A stretch of 64,000 bases of DNA from HRBIN30 sp964534275 (GTDB lineage Bacteria > Desulfobacterota > Binatia > HRBIN30), in contig CAZHQG010000004.1 of assembly GCA_964534275.1 (NCBI GenBank), forward strand, positions 62,001 to 126,000, read 5' to 3'. The translations under genes and the position numbers were made by a program. Of the stretch, positions 1 through 8,924 are shown one piece after another. Within the stretch, counting starts at the first letter, position 1. Each line of letters starts with the position of its first letter. The notes under the pieces were generated by a model. The model did no database searches and was not told the origin of the DNA. It worked only from the letters and a program-made list of their open reading frames with translations.

Positions 1-2
1 CG

Positions 3-689
3 CTCACAGTGCACTCGCCAACTGTGCCTGAGGAAGATCACCTCACTGCTGTGGGTTTGGCTCAGGCTCTTGCCGTGGAGCACGTCGTGATCGAGGCGGA
101 CGAGCTCGCCATGCCAGAATACGCGGCCAACCCGACGAATCGCTGTTACTTTTGCAAAAGCCACCTGTTCGAGCTGTGCGCGCAGGAAGCAGGTCGGAGA
201 GGAATTCCGGTTGTGGTCGATGGAGCAAACGCCGATGATCTCCGCGACTACCGGCCAGGCTTGACTGCCGCTCACGAACGCGGAGTGCGGCACCCACTGG
301 TGGAAGCAGGGCTAACCAAAGCGGAGGTGCGCGTGCTCAGTCGCCAACTGGGGTTGCCAACGTGGGACAAGCCCGCAAGCCCGTGTTTGTCATCGCGTTT
401 TCCTTATGGAACGCCCATCACGCACGAGGCGCTTGAGCGGGTAGCCAGCGCCGAGCGATTACTGCGGGGGCTTGGTTTTCGCGAGTGTCGTGTTCGCTAT
501 CACGACCGGCTGGCGCGGATCGAAGTGCCAGTCGAGCACCTCGAGCGTTTGCTGGAACCCGACGTCCGTACGCGAGTGGTCGCTGGACTGCGTGAACTTG
601 GCTTCCTCCACGTTACGGTGGATCTGCAAGGCTTTCGCAGCGGTAGCCTCAACGAAGCGCTGGCGGAGCGCAAGAATCCTGCGGCCTAG
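3..689 (+). CDS. larE: LarE-type ATP-dependent sacrificial sulfur transferase, 5' end missing
   Basis: C-terminal part of a PP-loop ATPase of the LarE family, which makes the dithiolated pinwheel pyridine-nucleotide (NPN) cofactor of lactate racemase and related enzymes. The reading frame is open to the left edge, so the SGGxDS nucleotide loop lies outside the window; the GTG at 9 is not a credible start. Visible are the AHSPTVP-like segment, an NRCYFCK motif (two Cys three apart) and the KPASPCLSSRFPYG motif, whose Cys is the sulfur donor or a cluster ligand. Three conserved Cys in this arrangement recall the iron-sulfur type of LarE rather than the one-Cys type; that is inference. It ends in a 4-base convergent overlap with the next gene. 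No larB or larC is visible. Confidence 0.88.
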   Translation, partial: LTVHSPTVPEEDHLTAVGLAQALAVEHVVIEADELAMPEYAANPTNRCYFCKSHLFELCAQEAGRRGIPVVVDGANADDLRDYRPGLTAAHERGVRHPLVEAGLTKAEVRVLSRQLGLPTWDKPASPCLSSRFPYGTPITHEALERVASAERLLRGLGFRECRVRYHDRLARIEVPVEHLERLLEPDVRTRVVAGLRELGFLHVTVDLQGFRSGSLNEALAERKNPAA

Positions 690-1474
690 TAGGACCCCGA
701 CGGCTTCGTTTGGTTGGTACTTCCCAGCGCGAACGCTTGCGCCAGTGCCGCCCGGCCGCCGTGGTCGAGGATCTCGCCGTGACTCATGATCACACGGTCG
801 AAATCCCACTCGAGGATCTTGCGGAGCGAGGCAGTGAGTGCCTCCGAATCGCGTACGAGCATCCGCACCAAACGGGTGGGACCGAAACGCCCTCGGGCGC
901 CGTTCAAGCGAAGAAAAAGCCGCAGTCGCCAATCGGCATGGATGTCGGCCGGTATGTTGAACACGAGATCGGTCAGGATGAGCGTACGCGACCGGGGGTG
1001 AAAGAACGCCACTTCTTCAAGCACGGGTATGCCGCGAACGTGGATGTGTTCCAAGTCACCGGCCCACGGTGGCTCGCGGCCGCTCGTGCCGATGACGTTG
1101 GCAAACCCGAGATCCGGCCGTTTGGTGGCTAGGCCAGGGGCTCTCCAGAACTCCGCTTTTGGGAATGCATCGCAGAAGCGGCGTGCAAAGAAGTGATGTG
1201 TCTTGTTCGGGGCTACGACAACGACGACGGAGCCGATGTTTTCCAGGGCGGCAACGAGAGCGTTGTCGGGGGCGATTGGGGAATGCACGAAAAGGCCACC
1301 GGTTCGCAGTCGAACGACCGTCATCCGCGCTTCGAGGTTGCCTACGAGCAACTGCAGCGGTTGTTCAGCGACCCAAAGATTATCGTCGACGGGACGCAGC
1401 ACGATGGGTCCACCCCGAGGTGGCAGGCTTGAGGCTCGCGGGCTTTTGCCGGCTGTAGTGCCACCCTGTGACAC
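686..1474 (-). CDS. DUF4336 family protein (metallo-beta-lactamase-like fold)
   Basis: About 262 residues if the GTG at 1474 is used. The segment LRPVDDNLWVAEQPL, then FVHSPIAPDNALVAAL and VVAPNKTHHFF, is the signature of DUF4336, a family of unknown function related to metallo-beta-lactamase hydrolases. A late motif, DRVIMSHGEIL, supplies another conserved His. The start is uncertain because no good ribosome-binding site precedes the GTG and the first ~20 residues look unconserved; a GTG near the LRPVDD segment is an alternative. It is the last gene of a carD-ispD-DUF4336 minus-strand run, where ispF is often found instead. The 3' end overlaps the larE stop codon by four bases in convergent orientation. 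Confidence 0.75.
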   Translation of the reverse strand: MSQGGTTAGKSPRASSLPPRGGPIVLRPVDDNLWVAEQPLQLLVGNLEARMTVVRLRTGGLFVHSPIAPDNALVAALENIGSVVVVVAPNKTHHFFARRFCDAFPKAEFWRAPGLATKRPDLGFANVIGTSGREPPWAGDLEHIHVRGIPVLEEVAFFHPRSRTLILTDLVFNIPADIHADWRLRLFLRLNGARGRFGPTRLVRMLVRDSEALTASLRKILEWDFDRVIMSHGEILDHGGRAALAQAFALGSTNQTKPSGSY

Positions 1475-1549
1475 CCCCTTTTGAGTCGAAGCGTTGGCTC
1501 CGGAACCAGTGGTTCACACGTAATCCTGGCACATCGTTTCGGGTGATGG

Positions 1550-2248
1550 TCACTTGGGCTGTTCTAGTTGCATCTGGGTGACAGCCCACTCTGCCCAGGT
1601 CCAGTCCTCCGGGGTGGTGAGTTTTCGATTGCGCTCCTCTCCGCGAACGACATGCACAGGGTACCCAAAGTACTCCAACAGCGAGGCCTCGTCGGTAAAG
1701 GACAGGCGCAATTCTTGGGCACGCGCAATTGCGTCACGAAGCCAATCGGCCCGGGCGACTTGGGGGGTTTGCGCTAGCCAAGTGCGAGTGCGGTCGAGAG
1801 TGCGAACCACCACGTGGTCCTCGACCCATTTGACGGTGTCCGTAGCGGGCACTGCGGCAATGGCTGCTCCATGGGCCCGGGCGGCAGCGGCGCAGGACTG
1901 AAAGAGTTGGGCAGAGGCAAAGGGACGAGCAGCATCGTGGACCAGCACGAGGGGTACGCTTGGCGGAATCTTCCGGAGGGCTAAAGCGACGGAGTCTTGG
2001 CGCTCTTCTCCCCCGGCTACGACATGCACCTGAACCCCGGTCGATCTCGCAGCTTGCACGGCACAAGCAACCTGATCAACGGCGGCCTGTGGGACGACGA
2101 GCCACACACCCGCGAGTTGGGGCAACGCACACAACGGCTCGAGACTGTAAGCGTAAAGAGGACGGCCAGCCAGCTCCCTGAGGCCTTTGGCAACCTCGCC
2201 TCCCAGCCTCGACCCCCGGCCGGCAGCAGCCAAAATCGCTGCAAGCAT
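1550..2248 (-). CDS. ispD: 2-C-methyl-D-erythritol 4-phosphate cytidylyltransferase
   Basis: Third enzyme of the MEP isoprenoid pathway: transfers CMP from CTP to methylerythritol 4-phosphate. The N-terminus has the nucleotidyltransferase glycine-rich motif AAILAAAGRGSRLGG followed by a conserved Lys (VAKGLRELAGRPL). The metal-binding VLVHDAARPF motif and the late TDEASLLE and RNRKLTTPEDW motifs are all present, and the length (232 residues from the ATG at 2248) matches the family. The ATG is preferred over the in-frame GTG one codon upstream. It lies 67 bases after carD on the same strand, a common carD-ispD pairing. No ispF follows. Confidence 0.95.
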   Translation of the reverse strand: MLAAILAAAGRGSRLGGEVAKGLRELAGRPLYAYSLEPLCALPQLAGVWLVVPQAAVDQVACAVQAARSTGVQVHVVAGGEERQDSVALALRKIPPSVPLVLVHDAARPFASAQLFQSCAAAARAHGAAIAAVPATDTVKWVEDHVVVRTLDRTRTWLAQTPQVARADWLRDAIARAQELRLSFTDEASLLEYFGYPVHVVRGEERNRKLTTPEDWTWAEWAVTQMQLEQPK

Positions 2249-2315
2249 CACGCTGCAGCCTCAGGTACGCGGCCGCAAGGGAGTTACCCAGTACCAGGAG
2301 TCGGAAACCATAAAG

Positions 2316-2807
2316 TCACTGGGAGAAAATTTGTTCCAGCTCCTGTTTGATCTTCTCCTCGGGGTGAGCTTTCGCGATGGAGAGTTCTTTTACCAGGAGG
2401 TTGCGGGCTAGGTCGAGCATTTTGCGCTCGCCGAAAGAAAGCTCCTTGTCAGCCTTGAGGACGCTCAGGTCGCGCAGTACCGTGGCGATTTCTAACACCG
2501 AACCCGTTTTGATCTTCTCGGTGTACTCACGGTAGCGGCGGTTCCAAGTTTGCTGGTCTACCGGTTTCTTCTTCTTGCGCTCACGCAGAATCTGGTAGAC
2601 CTTGTTTACCATGTCCTTGCCAATAACCCGGCGGAGTCCGACGGCGGCGACGTTGTCCGTGGGGATCATGATGGTCATGTCATTGTCCAAGATGCGGAGC
2701 ATATAGAATGTTTGCGCCTTTCCTTGGATCACCCTCGTTTGGATGCTGTCGATGATCCCCACGCCGTGAGCCGGGTAAACCACTTTTTCGCCAACTTTGA
2801 ACGTCAT
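2316..2807 (-). CDS. carD: CarD/CdnL-family RNA polymerase-binding regulator
   Basis: About 163 residues. CarD/CdnL proteins bind the RNA polymerase beta subunit through an N-terminal RID (Tudor-like) domain and stabilise open complexes at rRNA and growth promoters. The N-terminus FKVGEKVVYPAHGVG is the diagnostic RID start; the rest is the helical DNA-contacting domain, including ERKKKKPVDQQTWNRRYREY. The start was placed at the ATG at 2807, not at the longer upstream frame, because GGGAGGA lies just ahead of it and the protein then begins at the conserved MTFKVGEKV. First gene of the carD-ispD-DUF4336 run. Confidence 0.93.
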   Translation of the reverse strand: MTFKVGEKVVYPAHGVGIIDSIQTRVIQGKAQTFYMLRILDNDMTIMIPTDNVAAVGLRRVIGKDMVNKVYQILRERKKKKPVDQQTWNRRYREYTEKIKTGSVLEIATVLRDLSVLKADKELSFGERKMLDLARNLLVKELSIAKAHPEEKIKQELEQIFSQ

Positions 2808-3045
2808 CGGTTCCTCCCTGGCTCCTGACATATCAGGATGAGCGCCGAAGCGCGTCGGCCATAAGTACAGGAAAATCGAGGGTTTGGCAAGCTGTTCCAG
2901 CGATAACGGCACAGAAGTTCACCTGGCACCCGCGAGGAAGCGAAGATGATGTTCCCTGCCGGGGGAGGTCCGATCCGAGATTGAAATGGACCGCTGCGCC
3001 TTCCGAGAAGTGGCTTGAAGCGGCCCTGGGTTTACCTGCCGTCAC

Positions 3046-3396
3046 TTATGGCTTCGGTGGCCTCGCCGCAGGCGCTACTCGAAGAGGCTGGGATTCGGGG
3101 AGAAGTCGTTGGAGAGTCTCCAGGACCCTCTCAGGGTCCTGGGTGTGGATAGCAATCAGCTTGTCCCGCGAGGTGTGTCCGTGCAGGATTTCGATGGCGC
3201 TGCGCGGCAGACGGAAAAGTTCGGCGAGGAACCGGAGGAGCGCGTCGTTGGCAGCGCCTTCCTGGGCGCGGGCTCGGAGGCGGACTTTCAACGCGTCGCC
3301 ATGGTATCCGGTAACCTCGTTCTTTGCCGCTCCGGGCTGAACGCGAATTGCCAGTCGGATGGTTTCGCTTCGTGATTGGGGGACGCGGGGAGCCAT
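3046..3396 (-). CDS. DUF167 (YggU-family) protein
   Basis: A 116-residue protein of the DUF167/YggU family, small alpha/beta proteins of unknown function. The pattern RLAIRVQPGAAKNEVTG, LKVRLRARAQEGAANDALL and IEILHGHTSRDKL is a complete match to the family core. The ATG at 3396 sets the start, with a short charged lead (MAPRVPQSRSE) before the domain. The C-terminus carries a Pro-rich tail, ARPPKP. It lies about 240 bases upstream of carD on the same strand; whether they share a transcript is not visible. Confidence 0.88.
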   Translation of the reverse strand: MAPRVPQSRSETIRLAIRVQPGAAKNEVTGYHGDALKVRLRARAQEGAANDALLRFLAELFRLPRSAIEILHGHTSRDKLIAIHTQDPERVLETLQRLLPESQPLRVAPAARPPKP

Positions 3397-3516
3397 AAAG
3401 CCTTCGCTCGCACATTTCTTGGCTGCGGCCTAGACCTCTCGGCAACCGAAAATTTCATTTGCCTGAGGCGCGTCGGCCAAGCACCATTGTGGGCGTACCA
3501 TTTCGTGGAGGTTCTC

Positions 3517-4962
3517 GTGCGCAGAATGGGTCTATGCATCTTGAGTTTTTTCGCCGTGCTGAACATGAGCGGGCCTGTGGAAGCCACCGATTATGCGCTG
3601 CGATTTTATGGTCACGGAGTAAGCGCGCCGGACTTAGACCGCGTCAAAATCCGGGTGGACGACCCCAATACAAACGATCCGGGTCCACCAGCAGATATCG
3701 GAGCCACGGATTTTACTTTGGAGTTTTGGGTGCGCGGGTCCACCACGGAGAACAGTGCTCCCGCGATCTCGTGCGGCAATAACGTGAACTGGATCTACGG
3801 CAATATCCTTTTCGATCGCGATCGCTTTAACCAAGACCGCAAGTTTGGCCTTTCGTTCGGGAACGGGCGGCTGGTGTTCGGTGTGAGCGGGGATGGTACA
3901 GGGGACTTCACCCTTTGTGGCACATCGAACGTCTTGGATCATGCATGGCACCACGTCGCCGTACAGCGTCGCCGGAGCGACGGGTACTTGTGGATCTATG
4001 TGGATGGTACGCTCGAGGCGAGTGCTGACGGACCCGACGGGGACATCTCCTACCCCGATGATGGAGTTCCGGGGAACTACTGCAGCGGCCCCTGCACGAA
4101 TAGCGATCCGTTCCTCGTGATCGGAGCGGAGAAGCACGATGCCGGTGCGGCGTATCCCTCGTTCAGTGGATTCGTGGACGAGGTCCGCTTGTCCAACACG
4201 CTTCGTTACAACAGTAACTTCACCCGCCCCTCAGCGCCGTTCGTGACGGATGCAAACACCGTGGCGTTGTATCACTTCGACGAGGGCCCGGCCGGTCCTT
4301 GTACCGGAACCGTCCTGGATACCTCCGGAGCGCCAGGCGGACCCAGTGACGGCCAGTGCCAGTATGGCGGCAGTAGCCCTGCAGGCCCGGTGTATGTGAC
4401 CACGACCCCGTTCAGCTCGCCTCCTCCACCGACCTGCGGAACAACGCCGCTTAGCGGCTGCGCCGCGGCACCGAGGGGGAGCTTGGCTCTCTTCCAAAGC
4501 GCGACCAACTCGAACCGTCGCAGCATTTCCTGGCAGTGGGTTGCCGGGGACGCGACGGTTTCGGAGTTTGCGAGCCCGATCGATGGAAGCGCGTCGTACG
4601 CGCTTTGCGTGTACGATTTCCTCTCTGGCACGCCCACTCTTGCTTTGCAGCTCGCTCCGCCGACGGGCCCTGCGTGGCGGTTGGTGCGAGGCACGACGTA
4701 CCGGTACGGTGACCGCACGGGTGCGACGCAGGGGATTCGCCGAGTGTCCTTGCAAGGGAAAGGTCTGGGTCGCGGGAAAATTACATTGCGTGCAAGCGGG
4801 CCGAGTCTCCCTCTGCCAGGACCAGTGAGCTCGACACGGTATTTCAACGCGGACCCGGAGGTCCGCGTGCAGTTCGTGAAAAACACGGGCGAGTGTTGGG
4901 AAGGAACATTTACCACCCCGGGCCGACACACAAATCAGAGCTTCCGCGCGCGGTATCCCTGA
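3517..4962 (+). CDS. secreted LamG-domain protein
   Basis: About 481 residues, exported. The N-terminus VRRMGLCILSFFAVLNMSGPVEA is a signal peptide with two Arg before the hydrophobic core. Residues roughly 25-240 form a LamG/jellyroll (concanavalin A-like) domain: DFTLEFWVRG, HAWHHVAVQRR, GYLWIYVDGTLEAS, FSGFVDEVRLSNT and NTVALYHFDEG. After a Pro-rich linker the C-terminal ~170 residues (SISWQWVAGDATVSEFASP, SYALCVYD, GIRRVSLQGKG, GECWEGTFTTP) form a second module that I associate with secreted proteins of uncultivated deltaproteobacterial genomes but cannot name. The GTG at 3517 is chosen because GGAGG sits five bases upstream; the ATG at 3526 is the alternative. Ligand unknown. Confidence 0.8.
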   Translation: MRRMGLCILSFFAVLNMSGPVEATDYALRFYGHGVSAPDLDRVKIRVDDPNTNDPGPPADIGATDFTLEFWVRGSTTENSAPAISCGNNVNWIYGNILFDRDRFNQDRKFGLSFGNGRLVFGVSGDGTGDFTLCGTSNVLDHAWHHVAVQRRRSDGYLWIYVDGTLEASADGPDGDISYPDDGVPGNYCSGPCTNSDPFLVIGAEKHDAGAAYPSFSGFVDEVRLSNTLRYNSNFTRPSAPFVTDANTVALYHFDEGPAGPCTGTVLDTSGAPGGPSDGQCQYGGSSPAGPVYVTTTPFSSPPPPTCGTTPLSGCAAAPRGSLALFQSATNSNRRSISWQWVAGDATVSEFASPIDGSASYALCVYDFLSGTPTLALQLAPPTGPAWRLVRGTTYRYGDRTGATQGIRRVSLQGKGLGRGKITLRASGPSLPLPGPVSSTRYFNADPEVRVQFVKNTGECWEGTFTTPGRHTNQSFRARYP

Positions 4963-5168
4963 ACACGACCGGTCAGCCTGGCCATCTCGCCTTCGGCTGG
5001 AGATCGAGAATAGAGTTCCTGCTGTCTGCTCCGGACTGGGCTTCCCGCGGGTTCCGGGAAGCTGACGGTCGTGCTCCGACGAGCATCCAGCTTGACAAGC
5101 ACAAGCGCCGTGGAGCACAACCGAGGATCGGCTGATCGAGCCGTAGTTTCGGAAAGGACAAGGGCGGG

Positions 5169-7544
5169 ATGGAACGGTACATACGCTGGATTGTTGCGCA
5201 CCGGGTTTGGGTGCTCTTGGCGTCGGTGGTGGTCACTGCTTTTTTTGCCTCGCAGCTAACGAAACTGCACCTGGAGATCCGCCGCCGCGCCAACTTGCCG
5301 GAAGCACATCCGTACGTCCAGGTGCAAAACCGCATCACGGACTTGTTTGGCGGCGAAGCCATCGTGATCATTGGCGCGGCCGCCACGAGCGGCACGATTT
5401 ATACCCCGGAGTTTCTGGGCAAAGTCTTCCGGGTGTGCGAACGGCTCCGCGACACTCCAGGAGTCATCCAAACCAGCCTGTTTTGCATGGGTGCACCGTA
5501 TGTGAAAACCGTGCAGTTCGGTGCCGACGAATCCATGGAGGTGCGCCCGCTGATGGAGGCGCCGCCCCGTACCCAAGCAGAAGCGGATGAGGTCCGGCGT
5601 AAAGTCGAGGCCGATCGATTGCTGAAAGAGAACCTGGTTTCCCGCGACGGCACAGCGACCGTGATCGTCGTGGAGTTCGACGATCGGCTGAACGACAAGC
5701 AAATCTTTGCCGTCCTCGAGGAAATTTTGCAGCCCGAACGCGATGCTTCGGTTCGGTTTGCCCTAGCCGGCGCTCCGGTCCTACGCGCTTGGTTGGCCAA
5801 GTACACGGCCTTGATCGGGATCCTCTTGCCGCTGGCCGTGGTCGTCATTGGCCTGGTCCACTTCGAGGCATTCCGCACCGTCCAAGGCATGGTGCTGCCG
5901 TTGGTAACAGCAATTTTGAGCGTGGTGTGGTCGCTCGGCATCATGGGCCTGAGCGGGTACCCGATGGATACCTGGAGCGCCATGACCCCCGTGGTGATCT
6001 TGGCCGTTGCTGCCGGGCACGCCGTCCAGATCCTGAAACGCTACTACGAAGAGTTCGACATTGTTCGGGACAGCCACGAGGCCATCGTGCGTTCGATCGT
6101 GGCTGTCGGTCCGGTGATGGTCATTGCCAGCGTAATTGCCGCGGCCGGGTTTGCCTCGCTGACCACGTTCGGCATCACCAGCGTACGCGTGTTCGGTATG
6201 CTCATGGCCAGCGGTATTCTCAGTGCCCTGGTGATCGAGCTGACGTTCACGCCGGCGTGTCGCGCGTTGCTGCCCGCCCCGAAGGTGCGCGAAACCACCC
6301 GTGAAAAGGCCCACGGCTGGCTCGACCGCTTGCTCGAACGACTGGCAACCTTGGTCGCTAGCCGACCACGCCAAATCCTCATAACGGCCTGTGCGTTGTT
6401 CGTGGTCGCCCTTTTGGGCGCCCTGCGAGTGAAAGTGGACAACAGCTTTCGTTATTGGTTTGCCCCCACAACTCAAGTGCGGCTGGACGACGCCTTCCTG
6501 AACGAAAAGCTTCCCGGAACCGCTTCGTTGCGCATTCTGATCGACGGGCACGAAGAGGGCGTTTTGAAACGGCCCGATGTGCTCCAAGCGATCTCTGACT
6601 TGGAAGACTTCCTTGCTGCCGACCCTACTTTGGGCGGCATCAACTCCATTGCCGGGCACGTCAAGCGCATGCACCAAGCGATGAACCGTGACGACCCCGC
6701 TTTCTACCGCATTCCCGATAACCCGAGACTGATCAGCCAGTATCTGCTGCTGTACAGCATGTCTGCCGGCCCCGACAGCCTGAGCGCTTTTGTGGACGCG
6801 AACTTTCAGCGCGCCGTCATCCGCGCGTTGAGCAAAACCGACAGCGCGGTGTACTCGCGCGAGCTCATTGCGCGGCTGAGCGACTTTGTCTCGCAACGCT
6901 TCCGTGGGCTGCCGGTTACGGTAGGTTTGGTCGGTGGCACGCTTGGTGTGCAAACGGCGATGAACGATACCGTCGTGCACGACAAGATTGTCAACGTATT
7001 GCAAATCGCGACAATCATTTTCGTGCTTTCAAGCCTGGTGTTACGATCGCCGATTGGCGGGGTTTTTGTTTTACTGCCGCTCAGTCTGGCAGTGGCCTTC
7101 AACCTTGGCCTGATGGGATGGGCTGGAATTTGGCTGGACATGACGACCGCTGCCATCACTGCCATGGGGGTGAGCATCGGCGCCGACTTTGCCATCTACC
7201 TTATTTTTCGGATTCGCGAGGAACTGAAAAAAGCGGGGAACCTGCAAGAAGCTGTGCGCGCGAGCCTGCTGACTTCGGGCAAAGCGATCTTTTTCGTCTC
7301 CTCAGCCGTCGCCCTGGGGTACATGGTCCTGCCGTTTTCGGGGTTCAGTCTATGGATTCGGCTGGGTGCTTTGACGGCCACGATTGTGGCGGTGAGCGCA
7401 TTGGGGGCGGTAACGATCATTCCAGCGCTGAGTCTCATCGTGCGACCGAAATTTTTGGCGGCGGCGTCGGGGGCAGTGCCGGTGCAAGAGCAGCGGTCAG
7501 CGCACGCCGAAACTACGGCGCGGACCGTTTTGGAACTCGGATAA
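5169..7544 (+). CDS. MMPL/RND-superfamily exporter
   Basis: About 791 residues, inner-membrane proton-driven exporter of the MMPL/HAE3 type. The architecture is the family one, twice repeated: TM1 (RVWVLLASVVVTAFFAS), a periplasmic loop, a TM bundle (residues ~210-370, with YPMDTWSAMTPVVILAVAAGHA), then a second TM (ILITACALFVVALLGAL), loop and final bundle (~605-770, with DMTTAAITAMGVSIGADFAIYL). The Asp-rich TM4 and TM10 motifs expected for proton coupling are recognisable. The substrate cannot be read from sequence; relatives carry lipids, hopanoids or hydrophobic compounds. The ATG at 5169 follows a GGACAAGGGCGGG stretch. The next gene starts 68 bases downstream, so co-transcription is likely. 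Confidence 0.9.
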   Translation: MERYIRWIVAHRVWVLLASVVVTAFFASQLTKLHLEIRRRANLPEAHPYVQVQNRITDLFGGEAIVIIGAAATSGTIYTPEFLGKVFRVCERLRDTPGVIQTSLFCMGAPYVKTVQFGADESMEVRPLMEAPPRTQAEADEVRRKVEADRLLKENLVSRDGTATVIVVEFDDRLNDKQIFAVLEEILQPERDASVRFALAGAPVLRAWLAKYTALIGILLPLAVVVIGLVHFEAFRTVQGMVLPLVTAILSVVWSLGIMGLSGYPMDTWSAMTPVVILAVAAGHAVQILKRYYEEFDIVRDSHEAIVRSIVAVGPVMVIASVIAAAGFASLTTFGITSVRVFGMLMASGILSALVIELTFTPACRALLPAPKVRETTREKAHGWLDRLLERLATLVASRPRQILITACALFVVALLGALRVKVDNSFRYWFAPTTQVRLDDAFLNEKLPGTASLRILIDGHEEGVLKRPDVLQAISDLEDFLAADPTLGGINSIAGHVKRMHQAMNRDDPAFYRIPDNPRLISQYLLLYSMSAGPDSLSAFVDANFQRAVIRALSKTDSAVYSRELIARLSDFVSQRFRGLPVTVGLVGGTLGVQTAMNDTVVHDKIVNVLQIATIIFVLSSLVLRSPIGGVFVLLPLSLAVAFNLGLMGWAGIWLDMTTAAITAMGVSIGADFAIYLIFRIREELKKAGNLQEAVRASLLTSGKAIFFVSSAVALGYMVLPFSGFSLWIRLGALTATIVAVSALGAVTIIPALSLIVRPKFLAAASGAVPVQEQRSAHAETTARTVLELG

Positions 7545-7612
7545 GGCTTGTGCAGGCGAGTGCGAGAGGCGACGGATCCGCTGAAAACTTGGGTTCGGTT
7601 TTGGAGGCTTTG

Positions 7613-8563
7613 ATGCACGCAGAAAATCACCACGATTACATTCATCCGAACACGGGGGAGAGCAACTTCAACGAAAGCATGTATTTCAACTTTTACGATC
7701 GTTCCTGCCGTTGGGGTGGGTTTGCTCGCATCGGCAACCGCCCGAACGAAGGATACGCAGAAGTGACCCTGGCCTTGTACCGCCCCGATGGCACCGCGTT
7801 GTTTCAATACCAGCGTCCGCCGCTGAGCGAACACAAGGAACTCGCGGCCGGTGGCATGACGTTCGAGATTCTGGAACCAGGGCGTCATTTGCGGGTGACG
7901 TACAAGGGGCCGGCGCTGTACCTTGCTCGTCCCCTCGAGCTGGAGGACCCCCGTCGAGCGTTCACCTCCAATCCTTTCCACGACGTGGAGCTTGCGCTGG
8001 ACTACTACGGTTTGAGCCCGATGTACGGCGGAGAGAACCCAGAGGCCACGGCGAGTTCAGACCTGGTGTTTGCGCGCGGTCATACTGAGCAGCATGTACG
8101 AGCTGTGGGAACGCTCACAGTCGGGACGGAAACCGTTCCTTTGCATGGCCTTGGCTTGCGTGACCACTCGTGGGGGCCGCGTTCGTGGCAATCTCCCGCC
8201 TACTACAGATGGCTCACGGCCGAGTTCGACGAGGACTTTGGTTTCATGGCCTCTCACATTCATTTGCAAAGCGGGGCGGACCTGCGCTCGGGTTTCGTGT
8301 TTCGCGACGGCCGCAACGAACTCGTTCATCACGTAGAGATCGACACGGAGCACGACCCGTCGTCTGGATATCACCGCCGGATCCAAGCACGCATCCACAC
8401 CGCTTCGGGGGTTTTGCAAGTGACCGGCGAGGTGCTGAGCATGTTGCCGCTACGGAACCGGAAAGATGGAAAAGTCACCCGGATCGCCGAAGGCCTTACG
8501 CAATGGCGGGTGGGCAACCAGGTGGGCTTTGGCTGGTCGGAGTACCTGGACCAAGTGAGCTAG
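7613..8563 (+). CDS. DUF7064-like protein (carotenoid hydratase-like beta fold)
   Basis: A 316-residue soluble protein without signal peptide. The segments NFNESMYFNFYD, RPNEGYAEVTLALYRPDG and GLGLRDHSWGPRSW match the DUF7064/DUF7065 family, lipocalin-like double beta-barrel proteins distantly related to CrtC hydratases, with no settled function. The RDHSWGPRSW motif is the most diagnostic. The open frame extends much further upstream inside the MMPL gene, but the ATG at 7613 is preceded by GGAGG at 7603-7607 and begins at a sensible N-terminus. It follows the exporter closely, so it may act on or sense the same hydrophobic compound; that is inference from position. Confidence 0.72.
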   Translation: MHAENHHDYIHPNTGESNFNESMYFNFYDRSCRWGGFARIGNRPNEGYAEVTLALYRPDGTALFQYQRPPLSEHKELAAGGMTFEILEPGRHLRVTYKGPALYLARPLELEDPRRAFTSNPFHDVELALDYYGLSPMYGGENPEATASSDLVFARGHTEQHVRAVGTLTVGTETVPLHGLGLRDHSWGPRSWQSPAYYRWLTAEFDEDFGFMASHIHLQSGADLRSGFVFRDGRNELVHHVEIDTEHDPSSGYHRRIQARIHTASGVLQVTGEVLSMLPLRNRKDGKVTRIAEGLTQWRVGNQVGFGWSEYLDQVS

Positions 8564-8857
8564 GACCACCCACCTGGTCTGCACTGGGTGGCGGCCAGGA
8601 CATCCCGATTCGCCCACGCGAGGGTCGCCGGTACATGCAACGCAGCGTGGTGCCGTTGGTGGGCGACGGCACAGCATCGTTGGTGGAATGCCTCGCCCTG
8701 CCCCGGGGGCTTTCAGGCACCGTGCGGCACCAGGCCGCCGGTTCCTCGCCCTTGAACGTCACGCGAGCTTCCCTGGACAGAACTGGCGACTTGAGCTTGC
8801 TGCGGCGGAAGGAAAATGCCCTGCCGAGCAACTTGTGTGCGACCGACGCAGCGTGGG

Positions 8858-8885
8858 TTGCAGTTAGCTCGCTTACGCGTATATT
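8858..8885 (+). promoter_or_regulatory. candidate sigma-70 promoter of tmRNA
   Basis: TTGCAG (8858-8863), a 16-base spacer, then TATATT (8880-8885, five of six consensus positions). The start would fall near 8892, giving a leader of about 47 bases that contains a 9-bp hairpin before the mature tmRNA 5' end. The -35 match is weak, so the call rests mainly on the -10 element and position. Confidence 0.35.
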
Positions 8886-8898
8886 GTTCGCCCACAGG

Positions 8899-8924
8899 TT
8901 GTGCCGCAGTTTTCAGCGGCACAA
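8899..8924 (+). repeat. 9-bp inverted repeat in tmRNA leader
   Basis: TTGTGCCGC at 8899-8907 and its exact complement GCGGCACAA at 8916-8924 enclose an 8-base loop. It ends 14 bases before the mature tmRNA. It lacks a real T-tract on the plus strand (AAGTTCTTT follows), so it is more likely a leader or processing structure than a terminator. Confidence 0.5.

Noticed and set aside
5781..7004. 407-codon minus-strand frame antisense to the exporter
   Set aside because: His/Gln/Arg-rich composition typical of antisense to a GC-rich membrane-protein gene.
7118..7612. N-terminal extension of the DUF7064-like gene
   Set aside because: It lies within the MMPL gene in another frame; the ATG at 7613 has a proper ribosome site.
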